NCBI GenBank assembly: GCA_021792615.1
Contig: JAJYUJ010000003.1
Location: 38,700 to 102,699, forward strand
DNA length: 64,000 nucleotides
From: a bacterium
GTDB taxonomy: Bacteria > JAMCPX01
Direction of reading: 5' to 3'
Positions within the stretch are counted from its first letter, which is position 1; the number at the start of each line of letters is the position of its first letter. A program made the position numbers and the translations under genes. Positions 19,481 to 30,164 of the stretch are shown here, piece after piece. The notes under the pieces were generated by a model. It was not told where the DNA came from. It did not search any database and saw nothing but the letters and a program-made list of their open reading frames with translations.

Positions 19481-20614
19481 ATGAAAAAATATTTATTAAC
19501 ACCGGGTCCGACAGAACTGCCGTCGAGAGTATTGCTTGCAATGGCGCACCCCATAATCCATCATAGGGCGCCCGAGTTCTTACCTGTGCTGGAACAGGCA
19601 CGGGAAGGTTTAAAATGGCTCTTCAAGACCAAAAATGAGGTGCTGATACTTGCAGCATCCGGCACCGGAGCAATGGAGGGCGCTGTCACCAACTTTTTAT
19701 CAAAAGGGGACAAGGCAATCACCGTCAACGGCGGGAAATTCGGTGAACGGTGGGGACAGATTTGCAAGGCTTACGGCGTTGAGGCGAATGTTATTAATGT
19801 CGAATGGGGACAGGCTGTTGATCCTCAAAAGATTAAAGAGGAGCTCCAAAAACACCCGGATACAAAAGCTGTTTATTTCCAGGCAACGGAAACATCTACG
19901 GGCGTTGTACACCCTGTCAAAGAAATTACAAAGATCGTACACGACAACAGCAATGCACTCGTGGTCGTTGATGGTATTACCGGCGTTGGTGTCTTCGATC
20001 TTCCCATGGACGATTGGGGGATTGACATACTTCTCACGGGTTCCCAAAAGGCGCTCATGCTGCCCCCGGGACTTGCTTTTATCGGTATCAGTGACAGGGC
20101 ATGGAAGATGAACGAAACATCGACATTACCGAGGTTTTATTTCAATTTCAGCAAAGAATTGAAGAACATCGTCAAGAACCAGACAGCATATACACCCGCA
20201 ATATCCCTCATCGTAGGGCTCGGCGAGTCATTGCGAATGATGAAAGAGGAAGGCCTTGACAATGTCTACAAGCGTCATTCCCTGCTTGCAGAGGCAACGA
20301 GAAAAGGGGTACAGGCCATGGGACTGAAACTTTATGCGGCGAAGTCGCCATCGAACTCCCTGACGGCAGCCATTGCACCGGAAGGTTTAGACTCGGGTAA
20401 GATAATCAGCGCACTTGAAAAGGATTTTGGCATAAGGATCGCCAATGGTCAGGATCAGGCAAAGGGCAAGATATTCAGGGTTGCACATATGGGATATTAT
20501 GATAAGTCGGACATACTCTTTGCACTCGCCTCATTGGAGATTGTGCTGAACAAGCTTGGTTATAAAGTTGAATCCGGTAGTGGTGTGGGTGCTGCGGAAA
20601 AGGTGTTCATCTGA
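19481..20614 (+). CDS. Class V aminotransferase (serine-pyruvate / alanine-glyoxylate type)
   Basis: 377 residues. TPGPTELPSRVLLAMAHP and HHRAPEF are the family N-terminus; the PLP lysine is in LLTGSQKALMLPPG near residue 190, after an aspartate-containing VVDGITGVGVFDLP strand. In anaerobes this type next to serA is often taken to supply the amino-transfer step of serine synthesis in place of SerC, or to transaminate glyoxylate. No serC is visible in the window, which suits that reading, but the substrate is inferred from position only. It follows korC by 13 bp. Confidence 0.88.
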   Translation: MKKYLLTPGPTELPSRVLLAMAHPIIHHRAPEFLPVLEQAREGLKWLFKTKNEVLILAASGTGAMEGAVTNFLSKGDKAITVNGGKFGERWGQICKAYGVEANVINVEWGQAVDPQKIKEELQKHPDTKAVYFQATETSTGVVHPVKEITKIVHDNSNALVVVDGITGVGVFDLPMDDWGIDILLTGSQKALMLPPGLAFIGISDRAWKMNETSTLPRFYFNFSKELKNIVKNQTAYTPAISLIVGLGESLRMMKEEGLDNVYKRHSLLAEATRKGVQAMGLKLYAAKSPSNSLTAAIAPEGLDSGKIISALEKDFGIRIANGQDQAKGKIFRVAHMGYYDKSDILFALASLEIVLNKLGYKVESGSGVGAAEKVFI

Positions 20615-20703
20615 TAAAAAGACTCAATATTCAATAGAGATAAAGGTTGAAGTAAAGAAAAACAAAATTCAAAATAAACGTCAATATTTAAAAGGGGCAG
20701 AAC

Positions 20704-22284
20704 ATGGTTAAGGTACTTATTGCGGATGGAATTGCAGATGAAGGGTTAAAGATTCTTACATCTTCGAATATACAGGTTGATGTAAGAAAAAAAACATCTG
20801 CAGAGGAGCTGGCATCGATTATTCCCGACTATGAAGGGTTGGTTGTACGGAGCGCAAGCAAGGTTACGAAAGATATCATAGCAAAGGCGGTTAAGTTAAA
20901 GATCGTCGGCAGGGCAGGCATCGGTGTTGATAATGTTGATGTTTCAGCTGCGACAAAACGTGGTATCGTGGTTATGAACACCCCCGGAGGAAACAGTGTT
21001 ACCACTGCAGAGCACACACTTTCCATGATCATGGCCATGGCAAGGCGCATACCGCAGGCAACTGCTTCTTTAAAAGCTGATAAATGGGAAAAAAGCAAGT
21101 TTGAAGGTGTTGAACTTTACAATAAGGTGCTTGGTATTATAGGTTTTGGGAACATAGGCGGTATACTTGCCGACAGGGCGCTGGGATTAAAGATGCAGGT
21201 CTTTGTTTATGACCCGTTTATTTCCGAAGAAAAAGCTATCAATCTCGGCGTAAAAAAGGTTTCTCTCGAGGAAATTTATGCAAACGCCGATATCATCAGC
21301 GTACATACGCCAAAAACCAAAGAAACAGCCGGTATGATAAATAAAGCGGCAATCGAGAAAATGAAAAAGGGTGTCATGGTTGTGAACTGTGCCCGCGGAG
21401 GCATAATTAATGAGGCGGATCTTCTGGAAGCCTTGCAGTCCGGCAAGGTAGCTTCGGCTGCCCTTGATGTTTTTGAAGTTGAGCCTCCGGTCGGCAATCC
21501 ATTGTTAAAACTGGACAATGTCATAGCAACCCCTCACCTCGGTGCTTCTACGCATGAGGCACAGGTTAACGTATCTGTTGATGTTGCAAAACAGTTTGTG
21601 GATTACTTTACAAGGGGGGCAATTAAAAATGCCGTGAACTTCCCTTCCATTAGCGGCGAAATGTATGCATTTCTTGAGCCCTATATAAGGCTTACGGAAA
21701 AACTCGGCAAGTTCCTCGGACAGCTCCATAAAGATCATGTGGAAGAAATAACCATAGAATACGGCGGTGAAATAACGGATCTCAACACGCAACCCCTGAC
21801 CCTTGCCTGTGTAAAAGGATTCTTACAGCACATATATGGAGACGACGTTAATTACATAAATGCAAGCGTTATCGCAAAAGAGAACGGTATAAACATCGTT
21901 GAATCCAAAACAGGCCAGAGTATCGATTTTACCAACCTTATAACCGTCAAGGTCAAGGCAAAGGACGGTATGAGCAAGATATCCGGAGCTGTTTTTGGTA
22001 AAAAACACATACGGCTGACCATGATCGATAATTTTTATATAGAAGCTATTCCCGAAGGCCATATCCTTGTTTTAAGAAATATAGACAAGCCCGGTGTCAT
22101 AGGAAGGCTTGGGACATACCTCGGTACGCATAGTATAAATATAGCAAGGATGGAGCTTGGCAGAGAATCGGTTGGAAGCGAAGCCATTGCATTGTTAAAT
22201 ATTGACGATGAACCTTCAGAAGAAGTGATGCAGGGACTGAGAAAGCTCGAAAATATTATCTCTGCGGAGAAGGTTAACCTTTAG
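20704..22284 (+). CDS. serA: D-3-phosphoglycerate dehydrogenase, long form
   Basis: 526 residues, the long type with an extra domain between the catalytic core and the C-terminal ACT domain. Motifs: VGRAGIGVDNVDVSAA, NAD site GIIGFGNIGG near residue 144, NCARGGIINEADL, and the catalytic histidine in ATPHLGASTHEAQ. Residues about 455-526 form the ACT domain that often binds serine for feedback control. It catalyses the first step of serine synthesis. The stop codon is directly followed by the ATG of hisZ. Confidence 0.95.
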   Translation: MVKVLIADGIADEGLKILTSSNIQVDVRKKTSAEELASIIPDYEGLVVRSASKVTKDIIAKAVKLKIVGRAGIGVDNVDVSAATKRGIVVMNTPGGNSVTTAEHTLSMIMAMARRIPQATASLKADKWEKSKFEGVELYNKVLGIIGFGNIGGILADRALGLKMQVFVYDPFISEEKAINLGVKKVSLEEIYANADIISVHTPKTKETAGMINKAAIEKMKKGVMVVNCARGGIINEADLLEALQSGKVASAALDVFEVEPPVGNPLLKLDNVIATPHLGASTHEAQVNVSVDVAKQFVDYFTRGAIKNAVNFPSISGEMYAFLEPYIRLTEKLGKFLGQLHKDHVEEITIEYGGEITDLNTQPLTLACVKGFLQHIYGDDVNYINASVIAKENGINIVESKTGQSIDFTNLITVKVKAKDGMSKISGAVFGKKHIRLTMIDNFYIEAIPEGHILVLRNIDKPGVIGRLGTYLGTHSINIARMELGRESVGSEAIALLNIDDEPSEEVMQGLRKLENIISAEKVNL

Positions 22285-23274
22285 ATGCCAGAGCGGCAGC
22301 TTATTAACAAGCATGCGTTGAACCGTCATGAGATCCCATTTGGTGTAAAAGACTACCTGCCTCCGGATTCCTATAAAATTAAAGAGATCGAGGACATTGT
22401 TTTAGAAACATTCAAACAGTGGGGATACAGCTATGTAATAACGCCATTGCTTGAGTATCTTCCCGTTTACAATAACGGAGACAGCGGCTTTGATGACGAT
22501 GAGCTTGTGAAAGTGATAGAAAGAGAAACGGGGAAAACAATGGTCCTCAGAGCTGATTTTACCCCGCAACTGGCTCGGATAGCAAGTTCGAAGATACGCA
22601 GTAAGAAGGCTTTAAAGTTGTCGTACAGCGGCATCGTCGTGAAACACTATAAGGATAAAGGTAAAAAAGAGATCTATCAGGCCGGTATAGAGCTCATGAA
22701 TTCAGCAGGGATAGAAGCCGATGCGGAAATAATCAAGATAGCAGTGCAAATCCTAAAAAAATTGGGCATCCACGACTTTGTGATTTCTTTAAGCCATGCC
22801 GGGTTCATCAATACCGTGCTTGCAAACCTTGCTCTCAAGGATAACACACGCACTATCATCGATTCCCTTATACAAAAGGATTATTCTTCAATTGATGATG
22901 TAAGAGGATTATCAAAAGAACAACGAAAAATACTTAAATTGTTGTTTGAACTCTATGGTAATCCCGATGATGTCTTATTAAAGGCAAGAAACACCTTTAA
23001 AGACAGGAAATATGTTTTCTTTATAAATGAGTTAAGGCATATTACGAGAATTGTCGAAGAATTTGATGCAAACAACAAATTTATCCTTGATCTGCGCGAG
23101 ATGCACAGTGTGGATTATCACACCGGCGCTGTTTTTCAAATATTTATACCTGGATATGGAGAAGAAATTGTAAACGGCGGAAGGTATGATGGGTTTTTAA
23201 AAAAATATGGTTACGATGTTCCTGCTACCGGGTTTGGCATTAATCTGTCGGCCCTGTTAAATAGAATACCGTAA
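22285..23274 (+). CDS. hisZ: ATP phosphoribosyltransferase regulatory subunit
   Basis: 329 residues, related to histidyl-tRNA synthetase but without the anticodon domain. GVKDYLPPDSYKIKEIED, FKQWGYSYVITPLLEY, VLRADFTPQLARI and the late GGRYDGFLKKYG are the class II synthetase-like motifs seen in HisZ. HisZ works with a short HisG in the first step of histidine synthesis; hisG is not in the window. It starts at the base after the serA stop and is followed by purA, so it is grouped with serine and purine genes. Confidence 0.88.
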   Translation: MPERQLINKHALNRHEIPFGVKDYLPPDSYKIKEIEDIVLETFKQWGYSYVITPLLEYLPVYNNGDSGFDDDELVKVIERETGKTMVLRADFTPQLARIASSKIRSKKALKLSYSGIVVKHYKDKGKKEIYQAGIELMNSAGIEADAEIIKIAVQILKKLGIHDFVISLSHAGFINTVLANLALKDNTRTIIDSLIQKDYSSIDDVRGLSKEQRKILKLLFELYGNPDDVLLKARNTFKDRKYVFFINELRHITRIVEEFDANNKFILDLREMHSVDYHTGAVFQIFIPGYGEEIVNGGRYDGFLKKYGYDVPATGFGINLSALLNRIP

Positions 23275-23295
23275 CAGGGAAATAATTTATGATAG

Positions 23296-24603
<1,308 letters not shown>

Positions 24604-24624
24604 CCCAAAAAATGCAGACGCTCT

Positions 24625-25617
24625 ATGTCTGAATTAAGATTTAATTTTGTAACAGGGGACTGGGTTATTATAGCGCCGGAACGCGCGAAAAGGCCGGAAG
24701 ATTTCAAATCGACAAAAAAACAAGAAGAATTGCCTGATTATATAGCAACCTGTCCTCTCTGTGCAGGGAATGAGGATCAAACGCCCCCAGAATCATTCCG
24801 GATAAAAAAAGACGGCACCTGGTTGGTCAGGGTTGTTCCCAACAAATTCGCTGCAGTGAATCACGAAGAGAGCATAGTCCGGCAGAGTACAGGAGCAAAA
24901 AAATTTATGACAGGCGCAGGCTTGCATGAAGTCATCATAGATACCCCGCTGCACAATACATCTATAGCGAACCTTCCTATCTCAAATGTCGAGGCCATTC
25001 TGACGGCTTACAAAAGAAGGTTCCTTGATTATTATCAGATACCTTACATAGAACATGTGATCATATTTAAAAACCACGGTTTGCGCGCCGGCACTTCACT
25101 CCAGCACCCGCATTCACAGATTGTCGGGACACCGGTCATACCCGGCCGGCTGAAAAGCCGGATAGAAGATGCGTTGAAGTATTACGATGATTTCGGTGAA
25201 TGCCTGTATTGTCTGATCCTCAGGGAAGAACTCGATGAGGGTGTGAGGGTTATTTCTCAAAACGATTCTTTTGCCGCTTTCATACCATACTCGGCTCTAT
25301 CACCTTTCCATATATGGATATTTCCGAAAAGACACAGAGCATGTTTCGGGAGTATTACGGATTCCGAACTGCATGATCTCGCAAGCATCCTTAAAGAAAC
25401 GTTGAAGAGATTGCATCGTGGTCTGGGAAATCCTGATTTTAATTATGCCATACATTCTCTTTCACCCCAGGAATGCGCTGTTAAGTATTTTCACTGGTAC
25501 TTATCCATTGTCACAAGGGTTACAAGAACAGCGGGGTTTGAAATTGGTACCGGTATGTACATCAACCCGTCGGTGCCGGACAGCAGTGCCAAGTTTCTTA
25601 GGGATGTAATCGTCTGA
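24625..25617 (+). CDS. galT: Galactose-1-phosphate uridylyltransferase family protein
   Basis: 330 residues of the HIT-superfamily GalT fold. ERAKRPEDF, Cys43 and Cys46 in CPLCAGNE (zinc site), IIFKNHGLRAGTSLQHPHSQ with the His-Pro-His catalytic motif near residue 159, and ECAVKYFHWYLSI with a C-terminal His-x-His pattern are all present. The family transfers a nucleotidyl group between UDP-glucose and galactose 1-phosphate; related bacterial enzymes use other sugar phosphates. No other Leloir genes are nearby, so the substrate is uncertain. Confidence 0.85.
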   Translation: MSELRFNFVTGDWVIIAPERAKRPEDFKSTKKQEELPDYIATCPLCAGNEDQTPPESFRIKKDGTWLVRVVPNKFAAVNHEESIVRQSTGAKKFMTGAGLHEVIIDTPLHNTSIANLPISNVEAILTAYKRRFLDYYQIPYIEHVIIFKNHGLRAGTSLQHPHSQIVGTPVIPGRLKSRIEDALKYYDDFGECLYCLILREELDEGVRVISQNDSFAAFIPYSALSPFHIWIFPKRHRACFGSITDSELHDLASILKETLKRLHRGLGNPDFNYAIHSLSPQECAVKYFHWYLSIVTRVTRTAGFEIGTGMYINPSVPDSSAKFLRDVIV

Positions 25618-25632
25618 CCCGCCAGAATAGTG

Positions 25633-25661
25633 TTGAAATGTTAAGAGCATATGCTTACTAT
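25633..25661 (+). promoter_or_regulatory. Promoter of the DUF134 gene with internal palindrome
   Basis: TTGAAA (25633-25638) and TACTAT (25656-25661) are 17 bp apart. The palindrome AGCATATGCT (25646-25655) fills the spacer next to the -10, as expected for an operator. The start site would lie near 25667, directly in front of a strong GGAGGTGAT ribosome site, giving a very short leader. Confidence 0.5.
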
Positions 25662-25679
25662 GCATAGGGAGGTGATTAT

Positions 25680-26156
25680 ATGCCAAGACCGATATGTCGC
25701 AGAAGGGTAGGGTTCATTCCCGGTACCCGGTATTTCAAACCCATGGGCATGCCCATGAATATGCTCGAAGAGGTCATTGTAACGATAGATGAGCTTGAAG
25801 CCGTACGGCTTGCTGATTATCAAGGACTTTACCAGGAACAGGCAGCAGAAAAAATGCAGATATCCAGACCTACCTTTGGACGGATTATAGAATCCGCTCA
25901 CAAAAAAATAGCAGATGCATTGGTAAACGGCAGGGCATTAAGAATCCAGGGAGGTAATATCGTAATGCATGGATTCAGAGACGCTCGTAACGGAATGGAT
26001 GCAGCAGGATTTTGTGTTTGTCCCAAATGTAACGAAAGAGCGCCGCATAGGGCCGGTGTGCCGTGTAAAGAGGAACGATGTCCGAAATGCGGAACAAGAA
26101 TGATGAGGGAAGGCGTATACTGCCATGAGAAATTATCGGATAAGAAAAGAATATAA
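25680..26156 (+). CDS. DUF134 helix-turn-helix protein with Cys-rich tail
   Basis: 158 residues. It matches the DUF134 family pattern: MPRPICRRRVG start, a motif rich in methionine and proline (FKPMGMPMNM), then IDELEAVRLADYQGLYQEQ and MQISRPTFGRIIESAHKKI, a sigma-70 region 4-like helix-turn-helix. Residues about 115-145 carry CVCPKCN and CPKCGTRM, two CxxC pairs likely to bind a metal or Fe-S cluster. Family members are small DNA-binding proteins often near nitrogenase-cofactor-like (NifB/NifX) proteins; none is seen here. The palindrome in its promoter suggests autoregulation. Confidence 0.85.
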   Translation: MPRPICRRRVGFIPGTRYFKPMGMPMNMLEEVIVTIDELEAVRLADYQGLYQEQAAEKMQISRPTFGRIIESAHKKIADALVNGRALRIQGGNIVMHGFRDARNGMDAAGFCVCPKCNERAPHRAGVPCKEERCPKCGTRMMREGVYCHEKLSDKKRI

Positions 26157-26186
26157 ATTACTGAAAGGGACTTTACAAAAACTTAC

Positions 26187-27251
26187 TTATTTTTCAAACA
26201 GCTTCTTATACCTGCCATAACCTTCCTTATCAAGATCTTCTTTCGGAATGAATCTCAAAGAAGCAGAGTTTATGCAATAACGCAATCTTGTTGGTTTTGG
26301 CCCATCTTCAAATACATGCCCAAGATGTGATCCTGCTTTGCTTTTTACCTCCGTCCTTACCATAAAGTGGCTTGTATCCTTTTTTTCAACAAGAGTATCG
26401 GGTGCAATCGGTTTTGTGAAGCTTGGCCAGCCTGTGCCGGAGTCAAACTTGTCGTTCGAACTGAACAATGGTTCTCCGGATACAATATCCACATAGATAC
26501 CTTCCCTGTGGTTGTTCCAGTATGCGTTGTCAAAAGATCGTTCAGTACCGCATTCCTGTGTGACCTCGTATTGAAGGGGAGTAAGCTTGTTTTTTAATTC
26601 CTTGCTTGAGGGTTTTTTGTCTTCCCACTGTTTTTCAATGTATGCGTCACGTCCGGAACCAGTTCTGTAAAGTTTATAACGTAGCGGGTCTTTCTTATAA
26701 TAATCTTGATGGTAATCCTCTGCTGGGTAGAATTGAGTGAACTCGATAATCTTTGTAGCGATAGGTTTGTCAAAATGCCATTTCACCGCAATTTCTTCTT
26801 TAGATTTTTCTGCGATCTGCCTCTCTTCATCTGTTTGATAAAAGATTGCTGTTTTATACGGTGAGCCCCTGTCAACAAACTGTCCTCCGCTGTCCGTAGG
26901 GTCGATCTGTCTCCAATAAACATCGAGAATTTGTTTGTAAGTGATCTTTGCCGGGTCATAGGTCACCTGGATTGCCTCATAATGACCCGTTGTGCCGGTA
27001 GAAACCTCCTCGTAGGTTGGGTTCTTTCTCTTTCCTCCTGTATATCCCGATACAACCTTTACTACTCCATCGAGATGTTCAAAAGGGGAAACCATACACC
27101 AAAAACAACCGCCGGCAAATGTAGCGGTTTTTAACGTATTTCTGGAAGTTGCTTTATAGTTCTTTCCATCGGAGGTCTTAGCCAAATTCAAATAAGACAA
27201 TCCAACACCAAGCAATGAACCAAGCATGGTAGCAAATAATAGTTTACTCAT
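26187..27251 (-). CDS. msrAB: Peptide methionine sulfoxide reductase MsrA-MsrB fusion, exported
   Basis: 354 residues from the ATG at 27251; the open frame continues to 27404. The start at 27251 gives a signal-like N-terminus ([20 protein letters not shown]). The MsrA domain has GGCFWCM with the catalytic cysteine; the MsrB domain has [17 protein letters not shown] and [11 protein letters not shown] with its catalytic cysteine. The MsrB zinc CxxC pairs are absent ([13 protein letters not shown]), as in known non-zinc MsrB forms. The fusion repairs both stereoisomers of methionine sulfoxide, probably outside the cytoplasm. It runs opposite to its neighbours and its 3' end meets the DUF134 gene. 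Confidence 0.92.
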   Translation of the reverse strand: MSKLLFATMLGSLLGVGLSYLNLAKTSDGKNYKATSRNTLKTATFAGGCFWCMVSPFEHLDGVVKVVSGYTGGKRKNPTYEEVSTGTTGHYEAIQVTYDPAKITYKQILDVYWRQIDPTDSGGQFVDRGSPYKTAIFYQTDEERQIAEKSKEEIAVKWHFDKPIATKIIEFTQFYPAEDYHQDYYKKDPLRYKLYRTGSGRDAYIEKQWEDKKPSSKELKNKLTPLQYEVTQECGTERSFDNAYWNNHREGIYVDIVSGEPLFSSNDKFDSGTGWPSFTKPIAPDTLVEKKDTSHFMVRTEVKSKAGSHLGHVFEDGPKPTRLRYCINSASLRFIPKEDLDKEGYGRYKKLFEK

Positions 27252-27358
27252 ACCGTAATATATGTACATTGTAATGATTATAATCAAGGTTAATGTTAAT
27301 GCGAAAAAGTCGATGAGACGTAATGTATCACTGCATGGTACTGTTCCGCATATTTTTC

Positions 27359-27407
27359 TTGCATTGATGTAATTTGGTATGGTATAGACTGAATGAATAT
27401 TCATTCA
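27359..27407 (+). promoter_or_regulatory. Promoter and perfect FadR-like palindrome before the acyl-CoA dehydrogenase gene
   Basis: TTGCAT (27359-27364) and TATAGA (27383-27388) are 18 bp apart. An 18-bp perfect palindrome, TGAATGAATATTCATTCA, follows at 27390-27407 and ends against the ribosome site AAGGAG. Its position just after the -10 suits repression. The sequence agrees with the consensus that I recall for the Bacillus subtilis fatty-acid regulator FadR (a TetR-family protein), whose targets include an acyl-CoA dehydrogenase. No TetR gene is in the window. Confidence 0.65.
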
Positions 27408-27420
27408 AAGGAGAAGAAAA

Positions 27421-29241
27421 ATGAGTAAAGAAGCTGTAACAAAGCCCATCGGAGGTGGTTTTTTGCTTGAACCTACATCGGCAAAGGACATCTTCGTTCC
27501 TGAAGAATTCACCGAAGAGCAATTAAGTTTCGCAGATACTGCAGATGATTTTATGGAAAAAGAAGTGATTCCCCTTCAGGATGCAATGGAGGAACACGAT
27601 AAAAAGATAGAATTAAATACCAAACTGATGAAAAAAGCCGGAGAACTCGGACTTCTCATGATCGAGATCCCCGAAGAATTCGGAGGTCTTGGAATGAATC
27701 TGTCTACGGCCCTGAGGGTATCCGAGGCGATAGCGAAATCAGGGGCTTTTGCCGGGTCGATACTCGCGCACAACGGGATTGGAACCTTACCGATTGTCTA
27801 TTTCGGGAATGAAGAGCAGAAAAAGAAATATCTTCCGAAACTGGCGAGCGGGGAAATGATAGCTGCCTATGCTCTTACGGAAACAGGATATGGTTCAGAC
27901 GCACTCAGTGCAAAGACCAAGGCTGTTTTAAGCAAGGACGGCAAGTATTATGTTCTCAACGGAGAAAAACAATTTATAACGAATGCTGGTTTTGCGGACG
28001 TCTTTATCGTCTATGCCAAGATCGACGGTGAGAAATTCACGGCTTTTATCGTTGAGAGGAAGTTCGAAGGTTTATCGACAGGCAAGGAAGAAAGCAAAAT
28101 GGGAATCAAGGGGTCTTCTACAAGACCTGTTGTGTTGAGCGATGTGAAGGTGCCTGTAGAAAACGTACTCGGAGAGATTGGCAAAGGACACCAGTCCGCT
28201 TTGGGTGTACTCGATATAGGCCGTTTAAAGCTCGGAGTCGCATCAACAGGCGGTTCAAAGGAAGTGATAAAACAAGTAGCCCAATACACGAATCAGAGGA
28301 TACAGTTCGGACAACCCATATCAAGCTTCGGCATGATCAGAAGGAAACTTGCGGACATGATGATTAAGGTATATGCCTCCGAAAGTATGTCATACAGAAC
28401 ATCGGGTATGATTGACAACGCTGTGCATGCACTCGACCATAATGCTCCGGACTACAGTAAGAAGGCTGCAAAGATATTCGAGGATTATGATATAGAGGCG
28501 TCCATCATGAAAGTGTACGGCTCGGAGATACTCGGTTTTGTTGTCGACGAAGGTGTACAGAGTCTTGGAGGATACGGATACATAGAGGAATATAAGGTAG
28601 CACGTGCTTACCGGGACGCGAGAATCAACAGGATTTTCGAAGGAACGAATGAAGTTAACCGCTTGCTCATACCGGGGGCCATTGCAAAGAAGTCCATGAA
28701 GGGTGAGCTTGATTTTATGGGCAAGTTCAGTGAAATCAGCGCTGAAGCGGAATCCGGCAAGGTCAACAAGAAACCGGAACCCGGTTTCCTCGGAGTCGAA
28801 AAACTGGCAACGGATATAGCCAAGAAGCTGACTGTTTATACCACCGGTGTAGCAGTACAGAAATATATGGCTGCTCTGATGGACAGAGCGTTTCAATTCG
28901 GGAGAGGTGAGTACATATTCGAACAGCTCGCGAATATGATCATAGATGTTTATGCCATGGATTCCGTGGTGACGAGAACACTCAAGTTAAAAAATATGAA
29001 AGGTGAGCCGGCAGTTGAGATACCGGTACTCCTTACACGCGCACTTGTTTATGAGACTCTGAACAGAACCACACTTACCGCGCGGCAGGTGCTCGGCGAT
29101 GTGGCGGAGGACAATGCGGCTGAATTTGCAGGATACGAGAAGGCACTCTCCGGACTTGCGCTTACCTATCCTTTGAACGTATCCGGTATAAAGGATAAGA
29201 TAGCCCAGCATATCATTGAAAAAGAAAGTTACTCTTTGTAA
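27421..29241 (+). CDS. Acyl-CoA dehydrogenase, long (VLCAD/FadE-like) form
   Basis: 606 residues. The first about 400 are the standard acyl-CoA dehydrogenase fold: FTEEQLSFADTADDFMEKE, YALTETGYGSDALS, NGEKQFITNAGFADVF, and the catalytic glutamate in IFEGTNEVNRLL near residue 409. The last about 190 residues are the extra helical domain seen in very-long-chain enzymes and in B. subtilis FadE. It introduces the first double bond in beta-oxidation, passing electrons to ETF, which is not encoded here. It is a single-gene unit between the FadR-like box and a strong terminator. Confidence 0.93.
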   Translation: MSKEAVTKPIGGGFLLEPTSAKDIFVPEEFTEEQLSFADTADDFMEKEVIPLQDAMEEHDKKIELNTKLMKKAGELGLLMIEIPEEFGGLGMNLSTALRVSEAIAKSGAFAGSILAHNGIGTLPIVYFGNEEQKKKYLPKLASGEMIAAYALTETGYGSDALSAKTKAVLSKDGKYYVLNGEKQFITNAGFADVFIVYAKIDGEKFTAFIVERKFEGLSTGKEESKMGIKGSSTRPVVLSDVKVPVENVLGEIGKGHQSALGVLDIGRLKLGVASTGGSKEVIKQVAQYTNQRIQFGQPISSFGMIRRKLADMMIKVYASESMSYRTSGMIDNAVHALDHNAPDYSKKAAKIFEDYDIEASIMKVYGSEILGFVVDEGVQSLGGYGYIEEYKVARAYRDARINRIFEGTNEVNRLLIPGAIAKKSMKGELDFMGKFSEISAEAESGKVNKKPEPGFLGVEKLATDIAKKLTVYTTGVAVQKYMAALMDRAFQFGRGEYIFEQLANMIIDVYAMDSVVTRTLKLKNMKGEPAVEIPVLLTRALVYETLNRTTLTARQVLGDVAEDNAAEFAGYEKALSGLALTYPLNVSGIKDKIAQHIIEKESYSL

Positions 29242-29273
29242 GAAACAAAATAGATTTTGTTTGGCAGGGACTT

Positions 29274-29305
29274 CAGGGGTTCAATTCATTGAACCCCTGA
29301 TTTTT
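29274..29305 (+). terminator. Rho-independent terminator of the acyl-CoA dehydrogenase gene
   Basis: A 12-bp perfect stem (29274-29285 with 29288-29299, arms CAGGGGTTCAAT and ATTGAACCCCTG, loop TC) is followed by an adenine and five thymines at 29301-29305. Confidence 0.9.
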
Positions 29306-29322
29306 CTCACAGGGGTGCGGAT

Positions 29323-30159
29323 GTGAGTACGGTTCATGACATAGAGAAAATATTAAAGCCGCTCAAAGACGATAACACCTCAGGGTCCGTCCAAATAGCC
29401 TTACATGCTATCAAATGCATTCGGAGCATTATCAGACGCAAGGATACGAGAGTATCTGTACGTTTGTTGAAGCATATCGCAGGACAACTCATCTCTGCCC
29501 AGCCTTCCATGGGTATCATACTCAATCTTGCGTACGGTATCGGGAAAATGAACGGCAGGGTGCAGCGCAGCGATATTGTCCTCTATCTCGATAGATTCGA
29601 AACATCGATACAAACACATAGAAGTCTTATCGCGGGTAAAGTATTTGACTTGCTGAAAGGAAATAAAGTGGTTATGACCTATTCTGCAAGCTCTACCGTA
29701 CTTGAGAGTCTAAAATACGCTTACGGACGCGGACGGAAGTTCAGCGTCGTAGTCCTTGAATCGAGACCCATGAATGAAGGCAGGGATATGATGGGACAAC
29801 TCGTAAATTCATCGATACCGGTAACATACGCGACCGACGCAGCGGGCATGAGCATGCTTGCAACCGCACATATCGATTCGGTACTTATCGGCGGGGATGC
29901 CTTATATGGTGACGGATTTGTCTGTAAAACAGGCTCACGGGCAATAGCCGAACTCTGTGCAGTTAGGGGAGTGCGCTTATACGGCTTATGCGGGACCGAA
30001 AAGACCGTACCGGAAGAGTTAAGCAACAGATTTGTCGTTTTGGACAGGCCAGCAGAAGAACTGACGGACTTTAAAAATAAATTTGCTGCGGTCATCAACA
30101 GATACTTTGAGATCGTGCCGCAGAAAATGTTTACAAAGATTATCACGGATTCCCGGTAA
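29323..30159 (+). CDS. eIF-2B alpha/beta/delta-like protein
   Basis: 278 residues, GTG start. The C-terminal half has the Rossmann-like pattern of the eIF2B/IF-2B family: YSASSTVLESLKYAYGRGRK, VLESRPMNEGRDMMGQL, and VLIGGDALYGDGFVCKTGSR. Bacterial members include methylthioribose-1-phosphate isomerase and ribose-1,5-bisphosphate isomerase; the N-terminal part here is short and does not match MtnA. The function is therefore open: a sugar-phosphate isomerase or a regulatory binding protein. It begins 18 bp after the terminator of the acyl-CoA dehydrogenase gene and needs its own promoter or readthrough. Confidence 0.7.
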   Translation: MSTVHDIEKILKPLKDDNTSGSVQIALHAIKCIRSIIRRKDTRVSVRLLKHIAGQLISAQPSMGIILNLAYGIGKMNGRVQRSDIVLYLDRFETSIQTHRSLIAGKVFDLLKGNKVVMTYSASSTVLESLKYAYGRGRKFSVVVLESRPMNEGRDMMGQLVNSSIPVTYATDAAGMSMLATAHIDSVLIGGDALYGDGFVCKTGSRAIAELCAVRGVRLYGLCGTEKTVPEELSNRFVVLDRPAEELTDFKNKFAAVINRYFEIVPQKMFTKIITDSR

Positions 30160-30164
30160 TCAAA

